Positions 17,874 through 26,478 of a stretch of 64,000 nt of DNA are shown one piece after another. The notes under the pieces are model-generated. The model searched no databases, had not been told where the DNA came from, and was given only the letters and a program-made list of their open reading frames with translations. The DNA is from Paracoccaceae bacterium (GTDB taxonomy: Bacteria > Pseudomonadota > Alphaproteobacteria > Rhodobacterales > Rhodobacteraceae), in contig JACSRN010000132.1 of assembly GCA_014879735.1 (NCBI GenBank), forward strand, positions 1-64,000. The letters run 5' to 3'. Each line of letters opens with the position of its first letter. Position 1 is the stretch's first letter. The position numbers and the translations under genes were made by a program.

Positions 17874-19028
17874 TCAGCTGGCTTGCCGCTGTTCGAAGCT
17901 GGTCGCCGACTGGCCGGAGATGATCTCGTCCAGCCGGACATCGACGCCAAGGCCCGGCCGGGTCGGGCGAACCAGGTTGCCGTCCTTCACGGTCAGTTCG
18001 CCCGTCATCAGATGATCATCCAGCCGGCAGAATCCATTCATTTCGCCAGGCAGCTTGAGGTTGGGCAACGAGAAGGCAAAATGCGCTTCGGCGGCATTGG
18101 CGACGTAGCCGGCAAGGCCATTGCCCACCGTCACCGGAATGCCCGCCGCCTGAAGGATGGCCGCGATCTTGCGGGCCGGCAGGATGCCACCGACCTTCAT
18201 CAGCTTGATCTTGACGGCATCGGCCGCCCGCCGGTCCACAATGCGCAGGGCGTCTTCGGGTGTGCGCACGCCTTCGTCCGCGATCACGGGGGCGTCGATG
18301 GCTGCCGCGATCCGGGCCATTCCCTCGATATCCCAGCCTGCGACCGGTTGCTCGAACGCCGATGCTCCAGCCTTTTCAAGCGCACGGATATGCGGGATCG
18401 CTGTATCCGCCCGATAGCCGATGACATGCAGCGACTGGCTGAAATCGACCGAAATCGAAACGTCGTTCCCCACGGCCTCGCGGACGGCAGAGACGTTCTC
18501 GATATCCTGCCGCAGGCTTGCGCCGACCCGAAGGTTGATGAACCTGAAACCCTGATCCACATAGCCGCGGGCCTGTGCGGCCAGCTCGGCAGAGGGCAGG
18601 ATGCCAAGATGCGGCGCACACAATGGAATGCTCTCGCGGACCGCGCCGCCGATCATGTCGAAGACCGGCCGATCCGCGATCTTTCCCATGATATCGTGGC
18701 AGGCAAGGTCGATGGTCGCATGGGCATAGAGATGGCCGCGTGCGACGCGCTGCATCCGCTCATGGATCGCTTCCAGATCATAGGGATCCGCGCCGATCAG
18801 GACGGGGGCAAGCTTGTTGTCGACCACCGCGATGATCGACTCCTGGAACTCCTCGAAGGGGGAGTAGAGCGCCGCGCTTGTCGTGCTCTGGCCAAAGCCC
18901 ACGACGCCGGCGTCGGTTTCAACAACGGTCAGCACCGAAGTGGAGACCCGCCGGTCCACCAGCGCGGTGATATAGGGAATCAGCATGGGCGCTTGCACCG
19001 CATAGGCGCGCACGGATGTGATCTTCAT
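17874..19028 (-). CDS. Mandelate racemase/muconate-lactonising-enzyme family protein with altered catalytic lysines
   Basis: This is a 384-residue enolase-superfamily protein: capping domain 1-125, then a barrel. The three metal ligands look intact: Asp in SISVDFSQSL (about 195), Glu in SAFEQPVAG (about 222) and Asp in VIADEGV (about 246). The facing lysine is in VKIKLMKVGG (about 270). The second-strand K-x-K that usually acts as general base is replaced: the strand reads FINLRVG (about 168), so Asn and Arg stand where lysines are normal. The N after the first metal ligand (DxN) is also Ser. The reaction may therefore differ from standard epimerisation or cycloisomerisation. It lies between the transporter and the aldehyde dehydrogenase. 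Confidence 0.85.
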   Translation of the reverse strand: MKITSVRAYAVQAPMLIPYITALVDRRVSTSVLTVVETDAGVVGFGQSTTSAALYSPFEEFQESIIAVVDNKLAPVLIGADPYDLEAIHERMQRVARGHLYAHATIDLACHDIMGKIADRPVFDMIGGAVRESIPLCAPHLGILPSAELAAQARGYVDQGFRFINLRVGASLRQDIENVSAVREAVGNDVSISVDFSQSLHVIGYRADTAIPHIRALEKAGASAFEQPVAGWDIEGMARIAAAIDAPVIADEGVRTPEDALRIVDRRAADAVKIKLMKVGGILPARKIAAILQAAGIPVTVGNGLAGYVANAAEAHFAFSLPNLKLPGEMNGFCRLDDHLMTGELTVKDGNLVRPTRPGLGVDVRLDEIISGQSATSFEQRQAS

Positions 19029-19078
19029 CTGGAGTTCTCCATTCGTTTCATGTGAATTTCAGTACAGCCGCCTGACGG

Positions 19079-21607
19079 TCAAACGTGACCTGTCCGGCGC
19101 CTGAAGTGCGAGTAGAGGGCAACCGCGCTGATGGTCAGGGCACCCAGCAGCAGGTATTGCCAGGCCGGCGGCAATTTCAGGAAGGTGGTGACGTTGAAGA
19201 CCTGCTGAACCAGTAGCGCGCCCAGCAATGCGCCGACATAAGAGCCGCGTCCGCCAAACAGGCTGGCCCCGCCAAGCACGACAGCCGTCACGCTCATCAT
19301 CGTGTAGTCGACGCCGGCCGTTGGGTCGCCGATCCCGATCTGAGCCATCAGCATCAATGCGCCGAGATAGGCAAACAGCGCCGCAATGGCATAGGCCGAG
19401 AACAGCACGGCCCCGACCGGAACCCCGATACGCCGGGCGTTTGCCATGTGAGAGCCCACCGCCCGCAGGGACAGGCCCCAACGGGTCCGCCGCGTCGCCC
19501 ATTCCATTCCGATCGCCAGCAGGATGACGATCACGAAGGCGACGGGAACAAAGCCGATCCTTGTGCCGATGGCCGCAGTCACCGAGCTGTTGATCAGCCC
19601 GCCGGGTATGTCGCGCAAGAACAGCGACAGGCCGCGCAAGGCCATGAAGGTTGACAATGTGGCGACGACCGGAACGATCCCGACCCAGCGGATCAGCGCG
19701 AAATTGACAGTTCCGACCAGCAGCGAGGCCAGCAGTGCCAGGAAAAACCCCAGTGCGATCCCGGCCGGGCCGACATCATCGAGGATGAAGAACGAGGCGA
19801 CAACAACGGCAAACCCCGTAAGCGGCCCCAGTGACAGATCGATACCGGCGGTCAGCATGACGGTCAGCTGCCCCAGGACGACAAAGGACAGCGCCGTTGC
19901 AAGGGTCAGCACATTGCCGAAATTCCCGGCCGTCAGATAGTAGGGATTGACGCTTGCGACATAGGCCGCCAGCACCAGCATGGAAAATGCAAGGAACAGT
20001 CCCGGTGCGAAGTCGCCGGTCAGGAAGCGGGCCAGGGACGACACCTGTTTCCGCGTCGAAGCTTGCGTGCGCAGGGTGGTTGCGGTCAGCGCGGCATGGG
20101 TAATGTTATGTTCGGTCAACTCGTCGCCTGCAAGGTCCCGCACGACGCGGCCGCGCGAGAAGACAAGTACCCGATCACACAGCCCCTGCAGCTCGATGGC
20201 ATCTGCCGAGGCGATGATCACGGCGCGTCCCTGATCTGCCGCCGCGCGCAGGATCTGATAGATTTCAAGCCTGGCCCCGGCATCCACGCCCTGGCTTGGC
20301 TCGTCGGCCAGCACGACCGCCGGTTCATTCGCCAGGACCCTGGCAATGACGACCTTCTGCTGGTTCCCGCCGGAAAGGGTGCTGACGGGCACCTCCGGTC
20401 CGCCCGCCTTGATGCCGAGGCTTGCCATGCTGCCGGCAACAAGATCGCCTTCGCGCCGGCTTGAGACGACGCCAAGCGTGCTGTTTCTTGCCAGGCTGGA
20501 CAGGCCGATGTTCTTGAAGACCGACAGGGGCCGCAGCAAGGCCTCTGTTTGGCGGTCGCGCGAAATATAGGCGATACGGGCGCGTCCGGCAGCGACCGGG
20601 GTATCGATCCTTGCCGTCTTGCCAGCAACCTCGACCTCTCCACGACTGGCCTCAAGACCAGCCAGCGCCCGCAGGAATTCCCGTTGGCCGTTACCTTCGA
20701 TTCCGGCGAGGCCAATGATCTCGCCGCGCCGGATCGAGAGGCTGACATCCTCGAAGGCCTTGCCGGACAGGCCGCCGGTCTTGAAGATCGGCGTGTAATC
20801 CCTGCCAATCGCGACCGATTTCGGCGGAAAGGCAGAGGCCAGCGTGCGACCGACGACAAGGTCGACGATTCCCTTTTCGGTGACAGAGGCTGCGTCGAAT
20901 GTTCCGCGGATTTCACCATCCCGCAGCACCGTCACCTGATCGGCAATCGCCTTTACCTCATGGATCCGGTGAGAGATGTAGACGATGGCGGTGCCGCCGG
21001 CGGCCAGGTCCCGGATCTTGCGGAACAGACGCGCCACCTCGCTGGCGTTCATGTGTTCTGTCGGCTCATCGAGAATCAGGACCTTTGGCGAAAGGGCCAG
21101 CACCCTGACGACCTCGATAAGGTGCTGGTGGGCCAGCGGTACATCCTCGACCCGCGCCAGAGGATCGATTTCCGCCCCCCAGTACCGGATCTGCTCTCGG
21201 AACCACGCCGGCAGATCGCGCCGCTTTGGCCGAATGGCACGGGGCAGCGACAGGGCCAGGTTCTCGACCACCGTAAGATCGGGAATAAGCACGGGATGCT
21301 GCGAGACAATGCCAAGGCCATGGTCGCGCGCCGCTGTCGGGTTGTCAGTCTGGACCGGCGATCCGCCGATCGTCACGCTGCCTTCATCGGGCCCAAGCAT
21401 GCCGGACGCCACGGCCATCAACGTCGATTTTCCGGCGCCATTCTCGCCGACAAGCGCGCGGATTTCACCGGGATAGGCCGCAAAGTCCACCGCCTTCAAA
21501 GCCCTCACCGAACCGAAGGACTTCGAGACCCCATGCATCGACAGAGCCGCAGGAACCGAGGCAGAGTCGTTGATAGGGGCAATCTGTCTCTGGCCGCTCA
21601 GGCGCAT
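19079..21607 (-). CDS. Fused sugar-type ABC importer: two ATPase domains plus RbsC-like permease
   Basis: This 842-residue protein joins an RbsA-like double ATPase to an RbsC-like permease; these are normally separate. The first ATPase (about 20-250) has Walker A GENGAGKST and Walker B VLILDEPTEHMN, but its signature is reduced to PLAHQHLIEVV instead of LSxGxxQ. The second (about 275-510) has the degenerate Walker A GIEGNGQREF usual for RbsA and a normal signature LSGGNQQKV. After a linker, about eight to ten membrane helices follow (about 530-835), with the permease motif GIDLSLGPLTGFA. GAGGAAA precedes the ATG at 21607. With the separate permease and binding protein it forms one importer. 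Confidence 0.9.
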   Translation of the reverse strand: MRLSGQRQIAPINDSASVPAALSMHGVSKSFGSVRALKAVDFAAYPGEIRALVGENGAGKSTLMAVASGMLGPDEGSVTIGGSPVQTDNPTAARDHGLGIVSQHPVLIPDLTVVENLALSLPRAIRPKRRDLPAWFREQIRYWGAEIDPLARVEDVPLAHQHLIEVVRVLALSPKVLILDEPTEHMNASEVARLFRKIRDLAAGGTAIVYISHRIHEVKAIADQVTVLRDGEIRGTFDAASVTEKGIVDLVVGRTLASAFPPKSVAIGRDYTPIFKTGGLSGKAFEDVSLSIRRGEIIGLAGIEGNGQREFLRALAGLEASRGEVEVAGKTARIDTPVAAGRARIAYISRDRQTEALLRPLSVFKNIGLSSLARNSTLGVVSSRREGDLVAGSMASLGIKAGGPEVPVSTLSGGNQQKVVIARVLANEPAVVLADEPSQGVDAGARLEIYQILRAAADQGRAVIIASADAIELQGLCDRVLVFSRGRVVRDLAGDELTEHNITHAALTATTLRTQASTRKQVSSLARFLTGDFAPGLFLAFSMLVLAAYVASVNPYYLTAGNFGNVLTLATALSFVVLGQLTVMLTAGIDLSLGPLTGFAVVVASFFILDDVGPAGIALGFFLALLASLLVGTVNFALIRWVGIVPVVATLSTFMALRGLSLFLRDIPGGLINSSVTAAIGTRIGFVPVAFVIVILLAIGMEWATRRTRWGLSLRAVGSHMANARRIGVPVGAVLFSAYAIAALFAYLGALMLMAQIGIGDPTAGVDYTMMSVTAVVLGGASLFGGRGSYVGALLGALLVQQVFNVTTFLKLPPAWQYLLLGALTISAVALYSHFRRRTGHV

Positions 21608-21696
21608 GGTTTCCTCGTCTGTTTGCTTGTGATGGGGCCTTCACGATTGGTCGGAGGAGCACCCGCCGCTGTGTGGCGGGCGCTCGGATCGCATCG

Positions 21697-22791
21697 TTAC
21701 TTGAAAAGCTCCGCCAGCTTTTCGATGCCGAGGCCCGACGACAGCATTGCATCTGCAGGCAGCGAGGGCTCGCATTTTGGCTCCATGCCGGTCACCGTGC
21801 TGTCCTCGATGATCGGCATCTCGATGATCGAGGGTTCGGGATTCTCGATGCCTTGCGCATGGGCAACGGCCTTGCGCAGGGCAAGCCGGACCAGCCAGGT
21901 CCGCGAGCTGACCGTCATCAGTTGAAAGTCCGGATTGGCAGCCTTGTTCTCATACCAGAGGCAAGCAAGTTCGTTGACGTCCTGGGCCGCCCAGGGAACC
22001 AGCGGTTTCTGCGCCGCGACGAAGGCTCTCAGCCCGCCGACGGATCCGCCGCCATAATCCGAGATGATGCCGTCGATCTCGCCCTGCGCCAGCAACCCGG
22101 CAACCACTTTCTGCGTCTCGGCCGGATCCCAATTCGTATCCAGCGCACGATCGCCGATGATTTCCATCTCGGGATACTGCGAAAGCGCCTCCTTGATTCC
22201 TTCGTATTCGGTTTTGCTTTGCAGATTGCCCGGCGTGCCGCCGAGGAATGCGACCCGGCCCTTGTGATCGAGTTGCTCCGCGATCCATGCGCCCCAGGTC
22301 AGCCCATCATGGAAGGCGTCGGAGGCAACGAATTCCACATAGTCCTTGCCAGGCTCACCGCCCGGCGACGCCGCATAGGGAACCACGGAAATACCCGCGG
22401 CGAAGGCCTGGCGGATCGTCGGAAGCATTGCCGGCCCGGCATCGGGCAGCACCACGATTACCTCGACCCCCTGCGCAACAAGACCCTGAAGATCAGAGAT
22501 CGTCTTTTGCGGGTTGCCCTGGCCATCGACATAGAACGTTTCGGTGATCGTGTCACACTTGCTGGCTTCGTCCTCGAACTCGGCACGGGCGGTCCGCCGC
22601 CAGGAATTGCCACCGAAACCGTCGACCAGCGCGACACGAATGGGTTTGGTGCCGCAAAACTGCTCGATAGACAACAGCTCATCAACGGTGCCGGTGCGGC
22701 CGAGATCTGCAGACCACGCTGCACTTGTCGTCGCCAGCACCCCGATCATCGTAAGACAGGATATCCTGAACTTGCCGATATTTGACTTCAT
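21697..22791 (-). CDS. Periplasmic sugar-type substrate-binding protein of the ABC importer
   Basis: This is a 364-residue member of the ribose-binding (periplasmic-binding type 1) group. A signal peptide with the cleavage region TTSAAWSADL is at residues 1-30. The mature part has IRVALVDGFGGNSWRRTARAEFEDEA, where the aromatic-Arg segment contributes to sugar contacts in this family, IVVLPDAG, a hinge and DGIISDYGGG. The ATG at 22791 has GGAGGAG at good spacing; the GTG at 22797 is too close to that site. It sits between the fused ATPase-permease and the second permease. The substrate cannot be deduced. Confidence 0.87.
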   Translation of the reverse strand: MKSNIGKFRISCLTMIGVLATTSAAWSADLGRTGTVDELLSIEQFCGTKPIRVALVDGFGGNSWRRTARAEFEDEASKCDTITETFYVDGQGNPQKTISDLQGLVAQGVEVIVVLPDAGPAMLPTIRQAFAAGISVVPYAASPGGEPGKDYVEFVASDAFHDGLTWGAWIAEQLDHKGRVAFLGGTPGNLQSKTEYEGIKEALSQYPEMEIIGDRALDTNWDPAETQKVVAGLLAQGEIDGIISDYGGGSVGGLRAFVAAQKPLVPWAAQDVNELACLWYENKAANPDFQLMTVSSRTWLVRLALRKAVAHAQGIENPEPSIIEMPIIEDSTVTGMEPKCEPSLPADAMLSSGLGIEKLAELFK

Positions 22792-22825
22792 TTTCACTTT
22801 CTCCTCCGCTGCTATGCCGGGCCGA

Positions 22826-23803
22826 TTATGTTCTGGCCCCGCCTTTTGTTCCCCGCATCCGGCCGATGCCCTCGGCCATTGATTTCAGCGACATGCCGAT
22901 GATGATCGTTGCCGACTGGATCAGAAGCTGCACGGATGTCGGCGCTCCGATCGACAGGACGATTTGGCCAAGCTGGGTCAGAAACAGGGCGGCAATTGCG
23001 CTGGCAACAATGTTGGCCACCCCCCCGGTCAGCGCCGTCCCACCCAAAACCACCGCAGCGACCGTCGGCAACAGCAGGGTATCGCCGACGAAAATTCCCG
23101 GTGTCTTCAGAAAGGCCGCAAGAAGGATTCCGGCGACTGCGTAGAGGATCGCCGCAATCACGTAGGATGCGATGGTGTAGAATGGGACCCGGATCCCGAC
23201 CGCATGGGCGGCGACCGGATTGGCACCTGCCGCCTCGAACCGACGCCCCATCACCGTGCGGTTCAGGGCAAATGCCGTCACCGCGATGATGCCGATTGCC
23301 ACCAGCAGGGTATTCGGCAGTCCAGCCACCGTTCCCAGCGCCCACAGGCTCAGTGCATCCGCGGCAGTCGATGGTATTCCGCCAGACAGCCACTGGACCA
23401 GGCCAAGCGCAAAGGCGTTGACGGCCAGCGTCGCCACCAGCGGCGTAACCGAGAGCAAGCTCACACAAAGCCCGCTTACAAGACCGGCCAGGGCACAGGC
23501 CAGAATGGCAAGCGCCATCGCCTCCAGGATCAGCCTGTCATCCAGCCCCGGATATTTCGTGATGATCAGGGCGGACAGCGAAACGATGCCGGGAACGGAC
23601 AGGTCCAGCCCGCGTTGCTGGATCACCAATGTCTGTCCCACAGCCGTAAGCGCCAGCACGCCGGCAAATGGCAACATAGAGACCAGTGCCGTCCAGGACA
23701 GCGACCCCGGGGCGATCAGATAGCTGACCAGAAACAGGGCGCCCGTGGCGGCATAGATCGCCGGATATCTGTCGGGCCGGATGCTCGGAAACCTCACACG
23801 CAT
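22826..23803 (-). CDS. RbsC-like ABC importer permease (separate subunit)
   Basis: The 325-residue inner-membrane protein has about eight to ten helices and the permease signature RGLDLSVPGIVSLSALI (about 70). The coupling-helix region GIRVPFYTIASYVIAA (about 205) faces the ATPase. Together with the permease half of the fused protein it would make a heterodimeric channel. The start at 23803 has GGAGGTG upstream. It is the first gene of the six-gene minus-strand operon that ends with the GMC oxidoreductase; the operator-like palindrome at 23911 lies 108 bases upstream. Confidence 0.9.
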   Translation of the reverse strand: MRVRFPSIRPDRYPAIYAATGALFLVSYLIAPGSLSWTALVSMLPFAGVLALTAVGQTLVIQQRGLDLSVPGIVSLSALIITKYPGLDDRLILEAMALAILACALAGLVSGLCVSLLSVTPLVATLAVNAFALGLVQWLSGGIPSTAADALSLWALGTVAGLPNTLLVAIGIIAVTAFALNRTVMGRRFEAAGANPVAAHAVGIRVPFYTIASYVIAAILYAVAGILLAAFLKTPGIFVGDTLLLPTVAAVVLGGTALTGGVANIVASAIAALFLTQLGQIVLSIGAPTSVQLLIQSATIIIGMSLKSMAEGIGRMRGTKGGART

Positions 23804-23910
23804 CTGGCACCTCCGACCCGCAAACGCGAATGCGTGCACTTGCCGCCCTGCTCCATGCCCGCCTCCCAAGCTGGCCCCGATCTTTGCTAACGCTACCGCA
23901 GTTCATACTA

Positions 23911-23930
23911 TATTGCAACCGCGTGCAATA
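23911..23930. promoter_or_regulatory. LacI-type operator-like palindrome before the transporter operon
   Basis: TATTGCAACCGCGTGCAATA has 7-bp perfect arms (TATTGCA/TGCAATA) around a CG-containing centre, typical of LacI-family operators. On the minus strand it directly precedes TATAGT, a plausible -10 box, so binding would block the promoter. Fourteen positions (GCAAnCGCGTGCAA) recur at 25213-25226, upstream of the hydratase gene. Confidence 0.65.
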
Positions 23931-24365
23931 TTTGCGATTTTGCTGTTTAATGGAATGATTTTATTGTATTTTTATGACCGCAAGCGTAGATCAATTCTGG
24001 TGTTGAAAAAATTTCAGCCTGCGTGTTGCCCACGAATCAAAGGGAATCTGGCGGTTGTCTCGCCCGCACACCTTCAGAATTGGCTTGTGGCGCGTGGTGG
24101 ACGCCCACTTCTTGCAAGCGCTGGCAAATAGATCGTTGATGGATCAGGGTGCGCCTGGACGTGGTGACGTTCAGGCCCGCCGCATGGCGGACACTTCAAG
24201 CCCATCGTTGCGATTGCCCTGGGATGCCGGGAAACGCCAGATCCTTCCGGCGCTCGCCCCGACAGGGCGTCGGGCATAGCCGCCCGCCTTCAGCAACGCT
24301 TGCCAACCCAGCCCGCGATCGCCGCCTGGATCTTTCCTCTGGAATGCTGGTCAAGGCGGCCGGCG
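23931..24365. other. Intergenic region upstream of the transporter operon
   Basis: The 435 bases begin with an AT-rich stretch (about 23930-24015) that suits the transporter promoter, then become ordinary GC-rich sequence. Overlapping small ORFs occur on both strands (24055-24279 plus, 24074-24277 minus), but neither has a good ribosome-binding site or a product I recognise. I cannot exclude remnants of an older gene. Confidence 0.45.
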
Positions 24366-25166
24366 CTATCGTCCGGTGAACCGCGCCGCCCGCCCTTCCA
24401 TATGTGCGGCGGCCCCCTCGTCGGCATCAGCGGTCCATTCAAATTCAGCGCGCAGCTGGTCGGACAGTCGGCGCGCGGCGGCAAAGCCCGGCTCCAACCG
24501 CGCCTGCATGATCCGTTTTGCGCCGCGCAAAGCCAGCGGGCCATTGGCCAGAAAACCGGCGGCCATGGCGGTCAATGCGCCGGGAATGTCACCCTTGGGC
24601 ACAACGGACTGCACGAAACCGATACGCTCCATTTCTGCGGCATCGATCTCGCGTGCCGAACAGATCAGCTCAAGCGCACGTGCATGCCCCACCACCATCG
24701 GCAGCCGAACGGGCGCGCCCGCACCGGGAAAGCCGCCCCATTTCGCCTCGGGCAGCGACAGCCGGCTGTGTTCTGCGGCGATGCGGATGTCGCAGGCCAG
24801 CACCAGTTCAACCGCACCGGCGCACACATAGCCATTGATGCCGGCGATCACCACCTGCGGAAGCGCCTCAATCGCATCAAAGGTGCGATTGGCCAGCCGG
24901 ACCACGTCCAGCACACCATCCTTCCCGAGTGCAAGCTTGATGCCGGGCGTCAGGATCCCCTTTGAAAACCAGTCGCTCCCCGCACCGCTCAGCGTGACGA
25001 CATGAACCGAACCGTCTGCGGCAAGGCGGCTGCAGAGGTCAAGCAGGGTCTGCAGCACGGCCGGTGCAAGCAGGTTGTCCTCGGGCTGGTTATCGATGAC
25101 GATGTCCGCCCGGCCCGCGCCCAGCGACAAGCGGACGCCAGGGCCAGCCTCTTCAGGGTTGCTCAT
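24366..25166 (-). CDS. Enoyl-CoA hydratase/isomerase family protein
   Basis: This is a 266-residue crotonase-fold protein. The oxyanion-hole segments are SDWFSKGILTPG (about 65) and INGYVCAGAVELVLACDIRIAAEHSRL (about 110-135), followed by LPEAKWGGFPGAG where catalytic glutamates normally lie. The first segment lacks the usual AGAD pattern, so the CoA-ester reaction may not be simple hydration. GAGGTG precedes the ATG at 25166; the ORF extension upstream covers the second operator. No CoA ligase or thiolase is near, so its place in the pathway is unclear. It may also be a dehydrating or decarboxylating crotonase. Confidence 0.83.
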   Translation of the reverse strand: MSNPEEAGPGVRLSLGAGRADIVIDNQPEDNLLAPAVLQTLLDLCSRLAADGSVHVVTLSGAGSDWFSKGILTPGIKLALGKDGVLDVVRLANRTFDAIEALPQVVIAGINGYVCAGAVELVLACDIRIAAEHSRLSLPEAKWGGFPGAGAPVRLPMVVGHARALELICSAREIDAAEMERIGFVQSVVPKGDIPGALTAMAAGFLANGPLALRGAKRIMQARLEPGFAAARRLSDQLRAEFEWTADADEGAAAHMEGRAARFTGR

Positions 25167-25209
25167 CTTCACCTCGCATGGATCCGTCCGATCCGGCGAG
25201 CATAGCAAG

Positions 25210-25229
25210 TATGCAAGCGCGTGCAAAGT
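25210..25229. promoter_or_regulatory. Second LacI-type operator-like site, upstream of the hydratase gene
   Basis: TATGCAAGCGCGTGCAAAGT shares GCAAnCGCGTGCAA with the palindrome at 23911-23930. It lies 44 bases before the hydratase start and about 220 bases before the divergent LacI gene, so one repressor could control the transporter operon, the hydratase and itself. Confidence 0.6.
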
Positions 25230-25446
25230 GACCACATGCAAAGGTCAACACGTTCCGCCAGCCCTGCGCCGGCCACGACCTTCGAGCCTGGGTCGCACCA
25301 GTTGCTATCCCAGGAGCGGCTTAAATCCACCGATCCCGGTCATTTTATCGGCCGTCGCTCGTTTTGTGGGTAGATACTGGCCATCCAGTTGTGCCATGGT
25401 CATTGCAATCGGTATCACTCATAGTGCGAACCATCGAAAGCCCAAT

Positions 25447-26472
25447 ATGGCGAACGCCCCCCGCGATGCGACACGAATCCTGAGAGCCCGCGACGTGGCG
25501 GATCTTCTGGGCGTGTCCACCTCGATGATCTCGCGGGCGTTCAACCCGCAAGCCAGCATCTCGCCTGCGATGCGCAAACGGATCATGGAGGCGGCAGAGG
25601 CGCTGGGCTACCGGCCGAATGTCATTGCCAGCAGCCTGTCGACCCGACGCAGCAAGATCGTCGCAGTGATCCTCGGCACCCTGGAGAACCCGTTCTACGC
25701 CCAGGTTCTGGAAAGGCTGAGCCGCGAACTGCAGGGCGCCGGCTACCAGTCTCTGCTGTTCAACCTTGCCCCGGGGCAGGATGTCGACAGCCAGTTGCCC
25801 TATCTGCTGCAGTATAATGTCGACGCGGTCATCATCGTTTCCGCCAGCATCTCGTCGGGTATCGCGAACGACTGGACGAACAGCGGCCGCAAGGTGATCC
25901 TGTTCAACCGCACCCTGCCGAACATGCCGGTGCCCAGCGTCTGCTGCGACAACCAGCAGGGCGCGCGGCTGGCGGTGGATCATTTCGTCGCAACGGGGCG
26001 CGAACGGCTGGCGTTTGCCGCGGGGCGGCGCGACACCTCGACCAATGCCGAGCGCGAACTCGGTTTTCTCGCCCGGCTGGCCGAAGTCGGGACAAAGCTG
26101 GCCGCCAAGGTCGACAATCCGCACTGCTCGTTTCGCGACGGATACAATGCCGCGCTCAAGCTTGCACCCGCACAACCCGATGCGATCTTCTTTGCCAATG
26201 ACGTGATGGCGCTGGGCGGGGTCGAGGCAATCGAGAAGGAACTGAAGCTGCGAGTGCCCGAGGATATCGCGGTGATCGGTTTCGACGATATTCCGATGGC
26301 CGCATGGCCCACCTATTCCCTGACGACGATCCACCCGCCCCTGGACGAGATGGTTGCGAGCGCGGTGAAGCTGCTGTCGGTGCCAGAGGGGAGCACCGAG
26401 GATACCCGCATCATCCACCCCGTCACGCTGGTCGTCCGCGACTCGACCCAGCCACGCGAAATCACCGGGTGA
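25447..26472 (+). CDS. LacI family transcriptional regulator 1
   Basis: The 341-residue regulator has the N-terminal helix-turn-helix ILRARDVADLLGVSTSMISRAFN (about 10-32) and the hinge helix region ALGYRPNVIASSLSTRRS (about 50-67). A periplasmic-binding-like sensor domain follows, with GFDDIPMAAWPTYSLTTIHPP near its end, where effector contacts lie. It is divergent from the enoyl-CoA-hydratase gene. The two matched palindromes upstream of that gene and of the transporter operon are its likely targets. The start at 25447 has only a weak ribosome-binding site; a start 54 bases upstream is possible. Confidence 0.9.
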   Translation: MANAPRDATRILRARDVADLLGVSTSMISRAFNPQASISPAMRKRIMEAAEALGYRPNVIASSLSTRRSKIVAVILGTLENPFYAQVLERLSRELQGAGYQSLLFNLAPGQDVDSQLPYLLQYNVDAVIIVSASISSGIANDWTNSGRKVILFNRTLPNMPVPSVCCDNQQGARLAVDHFVATGRERLAFAAGRRDTSTNAERELGFLARLAEVGTKLAAKVDNPHCSFRDGYNAALKLAPAQPDAIFFANDVMALGGVEAIEKELKLRVPEDIAVIGFDDIPMAAWPTYSLTTIHPPLDEMVASAVKLLSVPEGSTEDTRIIHPVTLVVRDSTQPREITG

Positions 26473-26478
26473 TGGCCG

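Noticed and set aside
16728-19055. 775-aa plus-strand ORF
   Set aside because: Antisense to the aldehyde dehydrogenase and enolase-family genes, both with intact motifs.
24055-24279. Small ORFs in the gap before the hydratase gene, considered as an insertion-sequence remnant
   Set aside because: No terminal repeats, target duplication or transposase motif could be seen; both strands are open by chance at this GC content.
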